From Nemopilema nomurai (lineage: Eukaryota > Cnidaria > Scyphozoa > Rhizostomeae > Rhizostomatidae), in contig ML133487.1 in assembly GCA_003864495.1 (NCBI GenBank), positions 868,001 through 932,000 of the forward strand: DNA of 64,000 nucleotides. The letters run 5' to 3'. Under the pieces are notes generated by a model that saw only the letters and a list, made by a program, of their open reading frames with translations, was not told the origin of the DNA and did no database searches. This document shows, in pieces, positions 59,701-64,000 of this stretch; the stretch's first letter is position 1, and each line of letters opens with the position of its first letter. Made by a program: the position numbers and the translations under genes.

Positions 59701-62317
59701 TGAAAATGCGAGAGTCAATTGGAAAAATTTGTGAAACTTTGGTAGATTAATAGGGCGTCTGTTACATGGAGACAATATTTTGAGGAAGTGATTGACGGGT
59801 AAGAAGGTATTCGGTTTATGAATAGCGTGAACATTCGATTTTAGAGAGGCACGGGGAACATGGATTTGATGAGCAAAATGACACATAGACTACACATTAA
59901 GGAAAGTCACATTTTCTAATTTCTGTGTCTTTTAATGTTCATCTTCAAGAAGCTTGCTTTGCACGCTATATTTTTAGAAAGTCTCGAAAAACCAAATAAA
60001 CGCCTATTGACTGTTCGCCACTCGCGGTTTTTGGCACGATACTAGTCGGCGACAACTTTTCCCAAGCTGAGCTGTACATGACGAACACACAAGAAAGCAG
60101 CTTATTCAGTGCTAGTTAACTCTGTTATGCGACTTCAATGGATGACATCAAGAGAAACGGCACCGCTTTTGAGCGGGAACCGTCTCATTTTGATTTGTAA
60201 ACAAAGAGTAGCTTGGAATATCATAATTACCTCTTCTGCACGGTTGAAGAACGCTAAGTAAATTATCGTATGCTTGCGCGCCTATCTTAACTTAAACAGG
60301 CGTCATTGGAACAACACTTTGCGAATAGGAATGGGACTTAGGCCTAGTCTATTCACTGTTGTCACTGTAGGTGGTCACGCTGTAGTAGAAGTTGTGAGAC
60401 TAACAGACCAGTGGATATTTTAAGAGACCAAGCCATAATTCCTTTCGAGATTTTTGATACTTTTGTAGGGTTCTGCTATTCAAAGCGCCTTAATAGTTTC
60501 TTATTTAGGGAAAGAAACATTTCCAGTTACCAACTCGCTAGAGTGACGTGATGCACATGCATAAGCTCATGGAGTGTGGTATTATACCTCTCAACAGATC
60601 GTAATACAAATTGTCTATTAGAGAGGTCTAGGGAGTTGCTAGCGAGTTACAAGGCTTTTTTAAAATTGTGTGCACTTAGCTAGGGAGAATTTTGTTATCA
60701 GACAAAAAGATTTTTAGTGGGCAATTTCACGGTTGAATAGAGATCACGAACGTGTCATGGAGTATAGTTCTGCTCGTAAATTTTGAAAATGAATCTCAAG
60801 CCACAAAGGCTATTTCTTAAACTCTGTAAAATTCTAATTTTTATGAAGTTAAAAATTGATAAGCGGATTTGAATGATGAGACGATGAGAAATAACCACAA
60901 ATGAAGATATCTTCAACCAACATCAAAATGCATTTAAGGAGGAAAACTCTCGTATTGCAGCAGTTCCCAACCTGCATAGCATGCAAAGGAATGTCTTCAT
61001 TCTTGCATGTGCAACATATGCCGTTGGTTGCAATGGCCCTAGTTGTCTTGACCCGGCAGTGGCCTAGACATGGCAGTGACCTTTGCGTTCTCATACGAGC
61101 AGTGCGAATCACAGATAGGAAAGAGTTTTGCAAATGGACGTAATTGTCCACTTGTGACCTTCATGAAGTGACTGTCCAACGCTTTGTGAAATACACCTGA
61201 GGGATTTAAAGCTTTTGATTTTCTTATCATAACTGTTTTGTCGTGTTGGTCTCGGTTCTATAATTGAATTTCCAACGAAATGGCGACCATACCTAGGCCA
61301 TTGTGAGACACTGAAACACGCATAACCCTCATCACCTGACTTAAACGCTTGGGAAAGCTTTGACCCAGCCAACCTTGTTTGCTTATCACTTTATATCATA
61401 GACAGCTCAAAAAATTCATTTTTTTAAAAATCAATTAGTTGTCTCTCAAAATGAGTCAGTGAGTATCAGTTCAGATTGTTGAATCAACACATAGATATGC
61501 TTTCTTCTATTAGGTAGATGTATCCTCCCATTTTAGCATGTCATAAAGTGCTTCTGTGTTCTGTTTGGTGATACAGATAACCGGCTTATTCCAGACTCAA
61601 GTCAAGCTCCTTTGCTTGCCATCGCATTTGCAGGCATTTGCTTCACAATAGATCAGTTGTTTTTCAAAGAAATTAGAATCCAGGTTAAGTCAGTCACCCT
61701 TCACAAACAAGCTATTTATTCTCCTTTGCTCTTGTCAAACGTCGCTCAAATTTTGTTATTATGTTAACCATACGCTGTGATGGGTATGTTATTTAAAATT
61801 TCAATGGCTTCATTCTTGAATTTTTCTTGTTTATTCAAGTTGAAAAGGCCGAATTTCGGATGTTTGTCTAAAAACCTGCAAATCTCTGCTTTACATGAAC
61901 GCAGGGTCATTTATTGACACCTGCGTAAAGATTTTTTTCTCTTGCTTGGCTGAGGACCAATTCTCTTCAATCCCTTCATCAGGAATGGTTTATTTGAATA
62001 AAGCAATATGCCATGACTATTGTACGTTTCTTAAAATATGCATGATGCGTTAAATGTTTTAAGATTATCTTTAATGAAAGCTGTTTTGCACAATGCTGTA
62101 ATAAATGATATTTACTCTCACTTAGTGCATTCCACCTGTCTTCCATGAACAGATTCTCATTGTTGCACAAACAGATCTAGAATTCCCGATGGCAAACACT
62201 TACTCCGAAACGATGATATAAAATTCTTCTGATTTTGAAATCTCATTCTCCCTATTTCAACCTTTCAACCAACCAATCATTTATTCCAATTCTGCTGTGC
62301 ACCTTCAATAGCTCGCT
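56743..62317 (+). other. Presumed first intron or intergenic DNA after the signal-peptide exon
   Basis: No exon continuing a PAN module was found. Unassigned frames include a 93-codon minus frame with a hydrophobic start (57097-57378) and a 110-codon plus frame preceded by TTTGATTTTTCAG (59164 onward), whose phase does not fit the signal-peptide exon. A minus-strand frame at 61109-61372 includes FVGNSIIEPRPTRQNSYDKK and could end at CTCAG|GTGTAT, but its other end has no acceptor. Confidence 0.35.
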
Positions 62318-62485
62318 GCATGTTCGTTGCATGTTCACTTCATGTTCGTTGCATGTTCACTTCATGTTCGGTGTATGTTCACTTCATGTTCGGTGCATGT
62401 TCACTTCATGTTCGGTGTATGTTCACTTCATGTTCGTTGCATGTTCACTTCATGTTCGGTGTATGTTTGCTATATGTTCGCTGCG
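62318..62485. repeat. 11/22-bp minisatellite
   Basis: About 15 copies of an 11-bp unit (CATGTTCRYTT/G) arranged as a 22-bp higher-order unit, GCATGTTCACTTCATGTTCGGT, alternating GCATG and GTATG starts. All three plus frames stay open across it and encode repeats of the FMFGACSLHV type, an effect of the repeat rather than a gene. Confidence 0.9.
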
Positions 62486-64000
62486 CGGATCTTGGAAGTT
62501 ACGCCTGTTGTTCAAGCCCTGGGTCATTCTCTATCTCAGACTTTGCATTGCTTATTAATTGTCTCCGTTTTGCGTTTTGGATCGATCTCAATCGTTATAG
62601 AAGCCAACCTATCAATTATCTAATCTACGACATTAAGAAATAGAAATATGAATAGAGGTTATTTGTAACTAACCAGGCTATGAATAGAGTCTATTTATAA
62701 TAGATCTAAAATATAAAGCCTAGAGATTTTTCAAAAACAGGATGATATCATGTGTTAGCTGACAGAAAAACGGTGATTCTAATCATACTGTCACCCCCAC
62801 TTATCAATATTTTCTACGAGCCAAAAAGCATCACGTGATCAATTATCAAACTAGATCTTTTCTCTTGGAAAACTGTATAGCCTAGTTGATATTGAATCAG
62901 GATCCTTTGCTTGGCCTCTACTGAAGAGAGTGGACCTAGGAGTATGCAAGCTTGTTTCTCATAGGCACCGTATTTGTATGTCCATTCCAAGGTAATTTTT
63001 AACACCAGGTGAAATTCAGATAGGAAATATAATTCTTTCGTCTTGTTGATAATCAGTAAGTTTAGTTATTCTTCCCCTTCTCGGTGTATGTGCCAACAGT
63101 TTGATCCGGCTGATCCTGGCTAAAGATCGCTGGGTAACAGAGGCCCAACAGAATTAGTTTAATGCGGACGCCTAGGAATCGTGTAAACAGGATCAAACCG
63201 CGGTTACCAGAACCACGGATGGCTGTTGGCTTCTGTATTAGTCTGGCAATGTGCCTTTATTCAATATTTTACTGTAGTAGTATCTAGATGTGTCAGATGT
63301 CACAGTTATATCTTTAGTTTAAAAGAACAGTTTGTTTTTCTTTCAAATGAATGATTTCATGTGTAGTTACAGCTTAGATTAAAATAACCCACTTGCATTG
63401 TCACTCAAGGCTTCTGCACAGACTTGCCTATCCTTTTCACTGACCACCTGGTATTTGTTTATTCTTTCTGATTGCCCAACATCGACCGATTCAGTAACAG
63501 AGTTGAAAATGTTTAGCTGCGAGTCTGTTACCCAGTGAGTCTGGTACCCAGGGTACCTATCTAATGGCTATCACGATAAAATAGGCACTTGCCACCACGA
63601 TGGCTTCAAAATAGCAAAACCTTCAGTTTTAGCCTGTGTAAATGTGCGTGTGTGATTTTTCAGCAGTAACGAATTTGCAACGAATAGCTCCGGAACAATA
63701 TTTTTAACCATGGTACAAGCAAAATAAAGCAGATAATTTTAGGGTGCTTTGCTTGCTTGTTATAGTTTCACCTGAACGAGTGGCGATCTCCTCCCTCTTT
63801 TCTCTTGTATATAAGGTTCTCCCTGCTTACATTCACGTAATAGCTTGGTGCAGAGTAGTACAAAAGAATTACTCGGATATTTTTATTGACAGAATATTGT
63901 TGCATCCTCCTTCTACAAACAACACGATTTTCTTAGTATAAACACGTGTTTTAGCCTGCAGTCTGATTAACGGGCACCCGAGGAGATTAATCCTTACAAT
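62486..64000. other. Right edge, no gene recognised
   Basis: AT-rich with short open frames. A GATCCGGCTGATCCTGGCT phrase at 63103-63121 recalls the start of small-subunit rRNA genes, but the sequence after it does not match. Confidence 0.45.

Noticed and set aside
60526..60652. AACTCGCTAG inverted repeat spaced by about 110 bp
   Set aside because: Only about 10 bp match and there is no target duplication, so it is not enough to call a MITE.
12500..62840. Cluster of CACGTG/TCACGTGA E-boxes across the window
   Set aside because: The number of CACGTG sites I counted is about what chance predicts for this length and composition.
63100..63230. Possible small-subunit rRNA fragment (GATCCGGCTGATCCTGGCT)
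   Set aside because: Only the first phrase resembles an rRNA start. The following 100 bases do not match the 18S or 16S sequence I know, so it is probably coincidence.

Overview
The window is eukaryotic nuclear DNA from an animal, most likely an anthozoan cnidarian (a coral or sea anemone). Genes are split by GT-AG introns. The best-defined gene is a fibrillar procollagen whose N-propeptide carries a WAP four-disulfide domain, an arrangement known from cnidarian fibrillar collagens. The DNA is AT-rich and dotted with small TA-flanked DNA transposons, MITEs, minisatellites and a tRNA-like repeat. The phylum is inferred from the collagen; the species cannot be told.

Region 1 (1-13,501, minus strand): the 5' 29 coding exons of a fibrillar collagen, running right to left and continuing past base 1. 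In order they encode a signal peptide, an 8-Cys WAP domain, a 19-triplet minor helix, a 40-residue non-collagenous linker (N-telopeptide region) and about 212 Gly-X-Y triplets of the major helix. All helical exons are phase 0 and multiples of 9 bp (45/54/99/108/162, plus one of 153). One exon (5,856-6,046) is 191 bp, with two extra bases that break the frame. Two successive introns use GC donors. The rest of the helix and the C-propeptide lie left of the window.

Region 2 (13.7-25.9 kb): repeat-rich and without a convincing host gene. It holds an 11-copy 20-bp minisatellite, a 1.41-kb pogo-like transposon with TA target duplication and an internally deleted transposase gene (nested in an older GC-rich repeat), a perfect 11-bp hairpin, a tRNA-like Pol III unit, a 371-bp MITE, a diverged 1.15-kb duplication and a degenerate 30-bp-scale repeat.

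Region 3 (27.8-31.3 kb, plus strand): four small phase-compatible exons that assemble into a basic, then coiled-coil C-terminus resembling TEX12, a central-element protein of the synaptonemal complex. This is the most interesting tentative call. Its first exon was not found. A 96-codon antisense ORF lies just beyond its stop.

Region 4 (31.4-56.5 kb): two more MITEs, a solo pogo-like terminal repeat and several unassigned open frames, otherwise sparse.

Region 5 (56.6-64 kb, plus strand): a clear signal-peptide first exon with a consensus donor, probably the start of a secreted or membrane PAN/apple-domain protein continuing right of the window, followed by an 11/22-bp minisatellite. There are no operons. 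The genes are independent, and nothing in the sequence ties the collagen to the other candidates functionally.
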